In this document: positions 44,361 through 51,549 of the stretch, piece after piece | Position numbering within the stretch: the first letter of the stretch is position 1 | How the letters are laid out: every line of letters begins with the position of its first letter | Assembly (NCBI RefSeq): GCF_016862935.1 | Contig: NZ_BONX01000048.1 | Location: 62,001 to 126,000, forward strand | Direction: 5' to 3' | DNA: 64,000 bases | Source: Plantactinospora mayteni | Lineage (GTDB): Bacteria > Actinomycetota > Actinomycetes > Mycobacteriales > Micromonosporaceae | Notes under the pieces: model-generated | Database searches by the model: none | Told to the model about the DNA's origin: nothing | What the model saw: only the letters and a program-made list of their open reading frames with translations | Made by a program: the position numbers and the translations under genes

Positions 44361-44786
44361 TTATCCGAAGTCGGCGGCGGTGATTCCGGCTGGGTGCCCA
44401 GGTGGCCACTGCACCAACTCGATGCGGTAGCCGTCCGGGTCGCTGAGCCACGAGGTCTGCGGGCCGTACGGACCGGCGGGCTGGTCCACCGGCCCGGGCC
44501 AGAGACCGGCCCTGAGCAGCCTGTCGACCGTGCCGGCGAGGTCGTCGACCTGCACCACGAGGTGACTGAACCCGGTGCCGATGTCCACCGGCCCGTCGTC
44601 CGGCCGGTGGACCAGTTCGAGTGTGACGACTTCCTCCTCGGGGAACTTGAGGACCGTCAGGCTCGCCCCGCCTCCCAGGTCGACCCGGCCGACCTGGGTG
44701 TACCCGAGCGCGGTGTAGAAGTGAAGCGAGGCACTGAGATCCGAGACGCGGTACGCCGTGTGGAGGGTCTTCACCAGGCCAACCAT
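44361..44786 (-). CDS. VOC family protein (glyoxalase I-like)
   Basis: Vicinal oxygen chelate fold protein of 141 aa with two beta-alpha-beta-beta-beta modules. Metal-ligand positions fit glyoxalase I: His in KTLHTAYRVSDL, Glu in VVTLELVH, His in GFSHLVVQVDDL and Glu in GYRIELVQ. Lactoylglutathione lyase activity is improbable because actinobacteria lack glutathione; a mycothiol-dependent or unrelated lyase role is more likely. The frame is open to 44861, but similarity begins at ATG 44786. Confidence 0.85.
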   Translation of the reverse strand: MVGLVKTLHTAYRVSDLSASLHFYTALGYTQVGRVDLGGGASLTVLKFPEEEVVTLELVHRPDDGPVDIGTGFSHLVVQVDDLAGTVDRLLRAGLWPGPVDQPAGPYGPQTSWLSDPDGYRIELVQWPPGHPAGITAADFG

Positions 44787-44890
44787 ACGAGGACGCGGCC
44801 GGTACGGCTCGGTTCCCGACCCCGGTCCCGATCGCCGTCCCCGCCTCGTGAGGGCGCTCAACTACCCGAAGGCTGACACATCCGGCGCCG

Positions 44891-45943
44891 CTACTCGTGG
44901 TGCAGGGCCCGGGCCAGCGTCATCGCGGCCTGGGCGGTGACCGCCTGCGCCGCCTGGGTACTGGCCAGCGAGTCCAGCATCGCCATGTCGTGGATGATGC
45001 CCTGGTATCGCACCTGGGTCACCGGTACCTCGGCCTGGCGCAGCTTGGCCGCGTACGCCTCGGCCTCATCGCGCAGCACGTCCGCCTCGTTGGTGGTGAT
45101 CAGGGTGGGCGGCATGCCCCGGAGCTGCTCCGGGCCGGCCCGCAGCGGTGCGGCCATCGGGTCGGACCGCTCGGCCGGGTCCGGCAGGTACTGGTCCCAG
45201 AACCACGTCATCAGCTCCCGGGACAGGTAGTAGCCGGTGCCGAACTTCCGATAGGACGCGGTGTCGAAGTCGGCGTCGGTCACCGGATAGAGCAGCACCT
45301 GCTGGGCGAAGCGGGGTCCGTCGCGCCGGGTGGCCAGCATCGTCACCACGGTCGCCAGGTTGCCGCCCGCCGAGTCACCCGCGATGGCGATCCGGGTCGG
45401 GTCCAGACCGTAGTCGTCGCCCTGGCTGGCCAACCACTGCGCCACCGCGTAGCACTCCTCGATCGCGATCGGAAACCGCGCCTCCGGCGCCCGGCTGTAC
45501 TCCGGAAAGACGATCGCCGAGTTGGACCGGACCGCGAGTTCGCGGATCAACCGGTCGTGGGTGAGGGAGTCACCGAAGACCCAGCCGGCGCCGTGGATGT
45601 AGAGCACCGCCGGCAGCATGCCGCCGACCCCGCGCGGTCGCATCATCTCCTGGGCGGCGGAGCGGAGGCGGTCGCCCAGCCCTCCGCCGGCGCCGCCGAG
45701 CCGGCCGGCGCCCCGGGGCTTGACGATCCGCACCGGTACCTGCCCGGTAGGGCCGCCGGGCACCATGATGTCCTCGATGTCGACCTCTGGCCGGGGGATG
45801 GTTCCCGACTGCATGTCGACCAGCTTCGCCCGCCCCTTCTCCGGGCCGAGCTGGAACGGGAACGGCGGATTCGCCGTCATCCGGGCCAGCTCCTCCGCGG
45901 CCGGTTCCAGTACCACCGAGGTCATGCTCACGGACTGCGCCAT
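44891..45943 (-). CDS. Alpha/beta hydrolase, hormone-sensitive lipase family
   Basis: Esterase of 350 aa. HSL-family marks are YIHGAGWVFGDS (the HGGGx oxyanion motif with Gly to Ala), the nucleophile elbow AGDSAGGNLA, the acid region NEADVLRDEAEAYA and the late histidine IIHDMAML. The first 80 residues form the lid region. Esters of short acids are typical substrates. It lies at the end of the accessory stretch and reads away from ssd, with a 400-base gap to that gene. Confidence 0.87.
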   Translation of the reverse strand: MAQSVSMTSVVLEPAAEELARMTANPPFPFQLGPEKGRAKLVDMQSGTIPRPEVDIEDIMVPGGPTGQVPVRIVKPRGAGRLGGAGGGLGDRLRSAAQEMMRPRGVGGMLPAVLYIHGAGWVFGDSLTHDRLIRELAVRSNSAIVFPEYSRAPEARFPIAIEECYAVAQWLASQGDDYGLDPTRIAIAGDSAGGNLATVVTMLATRRDGPRFAQQVLLYPVTDADFDTASYRKFGTGYYLSRELMTWFWDQYLPDPAERSDPMAAPLRAGPEQLRGMPPTLITTNEADVLRDEAEAYAAKLRQAEVPVTQVRYQGIIHDMAMLDSLASTQAAQAVTAQAAMTLARALHHE

Positions 45944-46219
45944 GACGGCTTCCTCCCCCGATCTTCACCGCTGCGTCGCGCGGTAGCGACCCGCACGGCT
46001 CGGGTACCCCCGCCGGCTCCGAATATGGCCTGCCCGGCGGCGCCCGCACCGGTCGGCGACCGCCCGCCGCAGCCCGCCCGCCGCACCCCGACAAAACCCC
46101 CTGCGGGTACGCGCACAGCCGCTCGCGCCCGCCGCCAGGGGATCGCTGCCGGGGGATTGCCGCCGGGATCGCTGCCGGACGCCCCGGGGCGACATACCAG
46201 ATCCACTGCCCTGACGGGC
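45944..46219. other. Intergenic region between esterase and ssd
   Basis: Divergent gap of about 400 bases in total. This part holds the minus-strand ribosome site GGGGAGGAAG for the esterase and a short duplication around GGATCGCTGCCGG (46141-46175). No gene is supported. The DnaA-like repeats follow directly. Confidence 0.4.
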
Positions 46220-46250
46220 GTTATCCACAACCGGTCCAGTTATCCACAAC
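46220..46250 (+). promoter_or_regulatory. Two perfect DnaA-box repeats upstream of ssd
   Basis: GTTATCCACAAC occurs twice in direct orientation, at 46220-46231 and 46239-46250, 19 bases apart. Each contains the consensus 9-mer DnaA box TTATCCACA. They lie about 100 bases before the ssd ATG, in the probable promoter region of the ssd-tad operon. DnaA acting as a transcription factor there is an inference. Confidence 0.6.
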
Positions 46251-46346
46251 GCGGATTTTCGAGGCCCGGAACGGAGGTTCGGAACGCCAGGGTCTGGCGG
46301 TAACCGGACCGCCCGTTGGAGCCGGATCCCACCGCTGGAGGACGTG

Positions 46347-47459
46347 ATGCCACCGCGTACCCCGGTCCGTCCCGGACCGCGCCTGCCCCTGGTTGTGACC
46401 TCGGACAACGAGCTACTCGACGAGCTGCTCCGGCTCGCGGCGGCGGGTGGCGGCGAGGTGGAGGTAGCCGCCGATCCGGCGTCGGCCCGGTCCCGATGGG
46501 CCGCCGCGCCGCTGGTGGTGGTCGGCACCGACCAGGCGCAGGCATGCCTGCGGGCGAGGTTGCCCCGCCGACCCCGGGTGGTCCTGGTCGGCCGCTCCGG
46601 GGAGGGCGCGGGCGGCTGGGAGGTGGCCGAGCTGCTCGGTGCCGAGCACGTCGCCGTGTTGCCAGCGGCCGAGCCGTGGCTGGTCGACCGGTTCGGCGAG
46701 AGTCTCACCGGCCGGGGTGCGGTGGGCGGCCCGGCCCGGATCGTCGCCGTGATCGGCGGGCGCGGCGGGGCCGGCGCGAGCGTACTGGCCGGCGGGCTCG
46801 CCATCACGGCGGCCCGATGCGGCCTGCGTACGTTGCTGGTCGACGCCGACCCGCTCGGCGGCGGCCTCGACCTGGTGCTCGGCTGGGAGCAGTTGGAGGG
46901 TCTGCGCTGGCCGGCGCTGACCGAGGCGGACGGCCGGGTCGACGCGCCCGCGCTGGTCCGGGCGCTGCCCAGCCGGGGCGACCTGGTGATGCTCTCCTGG
47001 GATCGCGGCGACCTGCTGGCGCTGCCGGCCGAGGCGATGGCGGCCACCATGGACGCCGGTCGACGTGGCCGGGACATCGTCGTCGTCGACCTGCCCCGGC
47101 AACTCGACGACGCGGCCGTGATCGCACTCCAGGCCGCCGACCAGGCGTTCGTACTGGTCCCCGCCGAGTTGCGGGCCACGGCTGCGGCGGCCCGGGTGGT
47201 CGCGGTCGCCGGGCTGCACTGTGCCAACCTCTCGGTCATCGTGCGCGGTCCGGCCCCCGGCCGGCTCAAGGCCCGCGAGGTTGCCCGGGCACTCGACCTG
47301 CCGCTGGTCGGCACGCTGCGACCCGAGCCTGGGCTCTGCCGCAACCTCGAACGCGGCGAGGCCCCGGCGGCGGCCGGGCGCGGCCCGCTGGCGGCGCTCT
47401 GCCAGCGCATCATCACCGACCTCACCGGTGCGGCCGGCGTTCCGGCCGACGCGCGATGA
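46347..47459 (+). CDS. ssd: Septum site-determining protein Ssd (CpaE/MinD-like)
   Basis: MinD/CpaE-type protein of 370 aa at the head of the tad cluster, matching M. tuberculosis Rv3660c in place and type. An N-terminal receiver-like region of about 130 residues precedes a deviant Walker A, VIGGRGGAGASVLAGG, in which the signature lysines are replaced, so ordinary ATP hydrolysis is doubtful. VDADPLGGGLDLVLG and VVDLPR are the other MinD landmarks. In mycobacteria Ssd overproduction blocks septation; a tad-positioning role is also possible. ATG 46347 has GGAGG five bases upstream. The stop overlaps the next ATG (ATGA). Confidence 0.88.
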   Translation: MPPRTPVRPGPRLPLVVTSDNELLDELLRLAAAGGGEVEVAADPASARSRWAAAPLVVVGTDQAQACLRARLPRRPRVVLVGRSGEGAGGWEVAELLGAEHVAVLPAAEPWLVDRFGESLTGRGAVGGPARIVAVIGGRGGAGASVLAGGLAITAARCGLRTLLVDADPLGGGLDLVLGWEQLEGLRWPALTEADGRVDAPALVRALPSRGDLVMLSWDRGDLLALPAEAMAATMDAGRRGRDIVVVDLPRQLDDAAVIALQAADQAFVLVPAELRATAAAARVVAVAGLHCANLSVIVRGPAPGRLKAREVARALDLPLVGTLRPEPGLCRNLERGEAPAAAGRGPLAALCQRIITDLTGAAGVPADAR

Positions 47460-47683
47460 CCACCCGCCAGCGGCCCGCCCGCACCGACGCGCCCCAGACT
47501 CGGCCCGCCCGCACTGACGCGCCCCAGGCTCGGCCCGCCCGCACTGACGCGCCCCAGGCTCGGCCCGCCCGCACCGACGCGCCCCAGGGTTGGCCCGCCC
47601 GCACTGACGCGGCCCCGAGTCGGATCGGCCGCACGAACACCGTCCCGAGTCGGGTCGCCCGCATCGAGGCGGCCGGGTCATGA
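47456..47683 (+). CDS. 75-aa decapeptide-repeat ORF bridging ssd and tadA
   Basis: An ORF that fills the ssd-tadA gap. Its ATG overlaps the ssd stop (ATGA, 47456-47459), and its TGA overlaps the tadA ATG (ATGA, 47680-47683). It encodes about seven copies of a decapeptide of the form RPARTDAPQA; the last two are degenerate. The product would be very basic, unstructured and rich in Pro, Ala and Arg. It is not in frame with tadA. It may be a real small protein or only a coupling device. Confidence 0.5.
   Translation: MTTRQRPARTDAPQTRPARTDAPQARPARTDAPQARPARTDAPQGWPARTDAAPSRIGRTNTVPSRVARIEAAGS
47471..47680 (+). repeat. 30-bp tandem repeat array
   Basis: Seven units in strict 30-bp register (47471, 47501, 47531, 47561, 47591, 47621, 47651). 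The first five are nearly identical; for example, each of them contains GGCCCGCCCGCAC and GACGCG. The last two are diverged. Confidence 0.9.
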
Positions 47684-48909
47684 GGCACGATCTCGCCGCC
47701 CGGGTCCGGCGCCGGTTCGCCGCCGAGGGGACGACGGTGACCCCGGCCGCCGTCGTCGCGGCGGTACGTGCCGAGCCCGGCGCCGCCGTCCTCGGCGACA
47801 CCACCGTGCTGCGGATGGCCACCCGGGTGCACCACGACCTGGTCGGTGCCGGCCCGCTGACGCCCCTGCTCGCCGACGACCAGGTTACCGACGTGCTGGT
47901 GAACGGCGCCAAGGTCTGGGTCGACCGGGGCACCGGGCTGTCTTCGGTGTCGGTGCCGCTCGGCGGCCCCGACGAGGTACGCCGGCTCGCCCAGCGGCTC
48001 GCCGCCGCCTGCGGCCGACGGCTGGACGAGGGCAGCCCGTACGTCGACGCGCGGCTGCCGGACGGCACCCGGCTGCACGCCGTACTGCCACCGGTGGCGA
48101 CCAGCGGGCCGTACCTCTCGTTGCGTACCTTCCGCCAGCGCCCGTTCACCCTCGACGACCTGGTACGCCACGGCACCCTGCCCCGCGCCGCCGCCACGCT
48201 GCTCGCGGCGGTGGTCGCCGCCCGGCTCGCCTACCTGGTCGTCGGCGGGACCGGGTCGGGCAAGACGACCCTGCTGAACACGCTGCTCGGCCTGGTGCCG
48301 CCGACCGAACGGATCGTGCTGGTCGAGGATGCCGCCGAACTGCGCCCGCTGCACCCACACGTGGTCGGCCTCCAGGCCAGGACGTCCAACGTGGAGGGTG
48401 CCGGTTCGGTCGGGCTGAGCGACCTGGTGCGGCAGGCCCTGCGGATGCGTCCCGACCGGCTGGTGGTCGGCGAGTGCCGGGGCGCCGAGGTGGTCGACCT
48501 GCTCTCCGCCCTGAACACCGGGCACGACGGCGGGGCGGGCACCCTGCACGCCAACACTCCGGCCGACGTACCGGCCCGGCTGGAGGCACTCGGTCTGCTC
48601 GGCGGGCTGCCCCGGCCGGCCCTGCACGCTCAGGTGGCCGCCGCGCTCCAGGTACTGCTCCAGGTCCGTCGCGCGTCGACGGGACGGGTGTTGGAGGCGG
48701 TCTGCCTGTTGCTGCCGGCGGGTCCGGAGCGGCTGGTCACCGTCGTACCGGCCTGGCGTCGGGATCGGGGTCTCGGGCCAGCCGCCCCGGCACTGGCCGC
48801 ACTGCTCGCCGAGCGGGGAGTGCCGGTGCCACCCCTGCTGGACGCGGCGTCCCGCTCCTGGCCGCAGTCCTCGCCGGGCCGGCGGGAGATCACCCGGGGT
48901 ACGCCGTGA
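47680..48909 (+). CDS. tadA: TadA family secretion ATPase
   Basis: Hexameric ATPase of the Tad/type IVb pilus family (CpaF-like), 409 aa. The Walker A is VVGGTGSGKTTLLN near residue 190. The Asp box (IVLVEDAAELRP), Walker B region MRPDRLVVGECRG and His box (GHDGGAGTLHANT) follow. It powers pilin assembly or export through TadB and TadC. ATG 47680 overlaps the stop of the repeat ORF; its own stop overlaps the tadB GTG. In M. tuberculosis the equivalent is Rv3659c. Confidence 0.95.
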   Translation: MRHDLAARVRRRFAAEGTTVTPAAVVAAVRAEPGAAVLGDTTVLRMATRVHHDLVGAGPLTPLLADDQVTDVLVNGAKVWVDRGTGLSSVSVPLGGPDEVRRLAQRLAAACGRRLDEGSPYVDARLPDGTRLHAVLPPVATSGPYLSLRTFRQRPFTLDDLVRHGTLPRAAATLLAAVVAARLAYLVVGGTGSGKTTLLNTLLGLVPPTERIVLVEDAAELRPLHPHVVGLQARTSNVEGAGSVGLSDLVRQALRMRPDRLVVGECRGAEVVDLLSALNTGHDGGAGTLHANTPADVPARLEALGLLGGLPRPALHAQVAAALQVLLQVRRASTGRVLEAVCLLLPAGPERLVTVVPAWRRDRGLGPAAPALAALLAERGVPVPPLLDAASRSWPQSSPGRREITRGTP

Positions 48910-50072
48910 CGGCCTGGTGGTTGGCGGGCGCCTGTCTGGCCGGCGCGGCGGTGCTGGTCGGCTGGCCGGTCGGCCGCGTTCGGGCCCGGCGCCGGGCGGT
49001 GATCGGCGGGCGCCACGCCGTGGAGACCGCTCGGCGGCCCGACCCGGGAGGCCGGCCGACAGAGAGCGACTCGGCGAGTTCACGGGTGTCCTGGTCGACC
49101 GCACTGGATCGGCTGCTGGCCTCGGTGCCGCCCTGGCGGGGCGTGGCCGTCGGTGCTGCGCTGGGCGGCATCGTTGGAATCCTCGCCGGTGGCCCGGTGG
49201 CGGCGTTCGCCGTCGCCGTCTACACCGGCCTGGCAGTACGCGGCCTGCTCCGCCGTCGGGCCAGCCGCTCTGCCGAGCGGGCACATCGCCGCCAACTCGA
49301 CGCACTCTGCGGCCTCGCCGCCGACCTGCGCGCCGGGCTGCCACCGTCGACCGTGATGGTGGCGGCCGGCGGCTCGGACCGACTGGCCGGTCTGGCCCGG
49401 GCAGCGGTACGCCTCGCCGAGCAGACCGGCGCGCCCCTGGCCGACCTGGTGGAGCGGATCGAGGCCGACGCGCGGGCGATGGATCGAGGGCTGGCCGCAG
49501 CCGAGGCGCAGGCGGCCGGCGCACGTGCCACCGCCTGGTTGCTGGCGGGGCTGCCGGCCGGCGGCATCGCCCTGGGCTACGGCATCGGCGTCGATCCGCT
49601 GGAGATCCTGTTGCACACCCCGATCGGTGCCGCCTGCGCGGTCGGCGCCATCGTCCTGCAACTCGTGGGCCTGCTCTGGGCAGGTCGGCTCAGTGGCGCC
49701 GGCCGCGCCGACCGGCTCGACAGCGATGGCGACCGGGCCGACAAGGCTGGCGGCACGACCGACGCGACCGACAGGTTCGGCGATGGGCTCCACGGGTTAG
49801 CTGGTGAAGCCGGCAGGTTGGCCGATGAGGCCGGCGAGATCGACGGGTTCGATAGCAGAGCTGGCAGGGCTGGCGAGGTTGACTACTTCGGTGGCAGAGC
49901 TGGCGGGGCTGGCGAAGTCGACGGTTTCGGTGGCAGAGCCGGCAAGGCTGGCGAGGTTGACGAGGTTGACGACTTCGGTGGCAGGGCTGGCAGGGCTGGC
50001 GAGGTTGACGGCTTCGGTGGCGGGGTCGGTGGGTCTGGTGAATTCGCGTCCGTCGCCACCTCGGGGCGCTGA
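48906..50072 (+). CDS. tadB: TadB family (T2SS F-type) membrane protein
   Basis: Inner-membrane platform protein of the Tad machine, 388 aa. It begins with a hydrophobic helix (TAWWLAGACLAGAAVLVGW) and has the GspF-like helical core in the middle (LDALCGLAADLRAGLPPSTV) and two more helices near residues 200-260. The last 110 residues are a repetitive Gly/Ala/Asp/Phe tail with units such as RAGEVDGFGG, not seen in ordinary TadB. GTG 48906 overlaps the tadA stop. The equivalent mycobacterial gene is Rv3658c. Confidence 0.87.
   Translation: MTAWWLAGACLAGAAVLVGWPVGRVRARRRAVIGGRHAVETARRPDPGGRPTESDSASSRVSWSTALDRLLASVPPWRGVAVGAALGGIVGILAGGPVAAFAVAVYTGLAVRGLLRRRASRSAERAHRRQLDALCGLAADLRAGLPPSTVMVAAGGSDRLAGLARAAVRLAEQTGAPLADLVERIEADARAMDRGLAAAEAQAAGARATAWLLAGLPAGGIALGYGIGVDPLEILLHTPIGAACAVGAIVLQLVGLLWAGRLSGAGRADRLDSDGDRADKAGGTTDATDRFGDGLHGLAGEAGRLADEAGEIDGFDSRAGRAGEVDYFGGRAGGAGEVDGFGGRAGKAGEVDEVDDFGGRAGRAGEVDGFGGGVGGSGEFASVATSGR
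49805..50045 (+). repeat. Repeats coding the TadB C-terminal tail
   Basis: Degenerate in-frame units with the theme GGCAGAGCTGGC...GGCGAGGTTGAC...TTCGGT, coding peptides of the form GGRAGxAGEVDxF. At least four units are clear between 49860 and 50030. Unit length varies, but frame is kept. Confidence 0.7.
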
Positions 50073-50077
50073 CGACG

Positions 50078-50992
50078 GTGCGGATCCTGGTCCCGGGAGT
50101 TCTGACCGGTCTCGCCCTGCTGCTGGCACTGGTGGGGGTGCCCGCCCGACGGTCGTCCCGACGGCGGCTCTCCGCGCTCGACCCCGCCGGGCTGTCCGCT
50201 CGGGCGGCCGCCTCCCCGGACGTTATGCGGCAGCCCCTGAGGCCGACCGGTCGCCGATCGCGCCACGCCACGATCCCCGCGCTTCACGAGCTGGACGAGC
50301 GCGGCGACCGACACCCGGGACGCGGGCCGGACCAGAGGCGGCGCGGCTCCAACGTGGCCCGGCGCGGACGGGACGACAGCCGGCCGGGCTGGTCGGGCCG
50401 GATCGACCTCATCCGGTTCGCTGCGGGGTTGGCCGGGCTGGCGGCCGGAGTCCTGCTCGGCGGCTGGCTCGGCGTACTGCTCGGAGTGGCGACGGCGGTC
50501 GGCCTCGACCGGTTGCTCAGACGGCTCGAACCAGCGGCCGTTCGGCGGCGTCGGCTGCGCGAGTCAGCCGACCTGCCGCTCGCCGCTGACCTGCTAGCGG
50601 CGGCACTACGGGCCGGCGCACCGGTCGACCGGGCCGTTTGCGCGGTCGCGGAGGCGCTCGCCGGCCCACTGGGCGAGCGGCTCACCGAGGTCGGCCGGAC
50701 CCTCCGGCTCGGCGGTACGCCCGAGGAGGCGTGGGTGCGCCTCGGGCCGGTGCCGGGCGCCGAGCGGCTGACGTCTGCGGCGGTCCGCTCCTCGGCGAGT
50801 GGGGCGGCGCTGGCCGGAGCGTTGACCCGACTCGCGGACGACCTGCGGGCCGACCGGGTGACCGGTGCCGAGGCGGCGGCCCGGCGGGCCGGTGTGCTGA
50901 TCGTGTTGCCGCTCGGCCTGTGTTTCCTGCCCGCCTTCATTCTCGCCGGCCTGGTGCCGGTGATCGTCGCCGTCCTCGGCGACGTGCTGTGA
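50078..50992 (+). CDS. tadC: TadC family (T2SS F-type) membrane protein
   Basis: Second platform protein of the Tad machine, 304 aa. Layout: an N-terminal helix (RILVPGVLTGLALLLALVG), a basic loop of 90 residues, a central helix pair, a GspF-like cytoplasmic region (LPLAADLLAAALRAGAPVD) and two C-terminal helices ending LVPVIVAVLGDVL. GTG 50078 starts five bases after the tadB stop. The mycobacterial counterpart is Rv3657c. Confidence 0.87.
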   Translation: MRILVPGVLTGLALLLALVGVPARRSSRRRLSALDPAGLSARAAASPDVMRQPLRPTGRRSRHATIPALHELDERGDRHPGRGPDQRRRGSNVARRGRDDSRPGWSGRIDLIRFAAGLAGLAAGVLLGGWLGVLLGVATAVGLDRLLRRLEPAAVRRRRLRESADLPLAADLLAAALRAGAPVDRAVCAVAEALAGPLGERLTEVGRTLRLGGTPEEAWVRLGPVPGAERLTSAAVRSSASGAALAGALTRLADDLRADRVTGAEAAARRAGVLIVLPLGLCFLPAFILAGLVPVIVAVLGDVL

Positions 50993-51013
50993 CCGATCCG
51001 AGAAGGGAACTTT

Positions 51014-51184
51014 ATGCTGCGCAAGTTGACCGCCCGGCTCCGCGGCGAGGCCGGGATGAACACCGCCGAGTACGCCGTCGGCACCCTCGCCGCCGTCGCC
51101 TTCGCCGGAATCCTGCTGAAGGTACTCACCTCTGGCCGGGTGCAGGCCGCACTGGCGAGCGTGATCGACCGGGCCCTGTCGTGA
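51014..51184 (+). CDS. DUF4244 Flp-type pilin
   Basis: Short pilin-like protein of 56 aa. The N-terminus is basic (LRKLTARLRGEAG) and is followed by MNTAEYAVGTLAAVAFAG, with the Glu-Tyr pair at positions 4-5 after the expected prepilin cleavage G|MNTAEY. One helix spans the rest. It is likely the major Flp-like subunit assembled by TadA/B/C. ATG 51014 has GAAGGGA ahead. The stop overlaps the GTG of the next gene. The mycobacterial counterpart is Rv3656c. Confidence 0.88.
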   Translation: MLRKLTARLRGEAGMNTAEYAVGTLAAVAFAGILLKVLTSGRVQAALASVIDRALS

Positions 51185-51549
51185 TCCGGCGCTGGCCGGG
51201 CGACCGCGACCGGGGCTCGTTCACCGCCGAGTTGGCGGCCGGCCTGCCGGCGCTGCTGTTGTTGCTGCTCGCCGGGCTCACCGCCGTGAACGCGGTGACC
51301 ATCAAGGGGCAGTGCGTGGATGCGGCGCGGGAGGCGGCCCTGGCTGCCTCCCGCGGTGCCCCGGGAGTACCGGCCGGTGCCCGGGCCGCTCCACCGGGCG
51401 CGGTGGTGTCGGTCTCGGTGAACGGCGACAAGGTGGTGGCGACCGTACGGGCACCGGTGCGCGCTCTGGGTGCGCGGTTGCCCCGGTTGACGGTGAGCGC
51501 GATCGCGGTGGCGGCGGTCGAACCGGGCGCACCGGAGCCGTCGTCATGA
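51181..51549 (+). CDS. TadE family pseudopilin
   Basis: Minor pilin-type protein of 122 aa with one N-terminal helix. The TadE landmark is DRGSFTAELAAGLPALLLLL with its conserved glutamate. A small exported domain follows. GTG 51181 overlaps the DUF4244 stop (GTGA), and the stop overlaps the ATG of the next gene (ATGA). The mycobacterial counterpart is Rv3655c, reported as exported. Confidence 0.87.
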   Translation: MIRRWPGDRDRGSFTAELAAGLPALLLLLLAGLTAVNAVTIKGQCVDAAREAALAASRGAPGVPAGARAAPPGAVVSVSVNGDKVVATVRAPVRALGARLPRLTVSAIAVAAVEPGAPEPSS

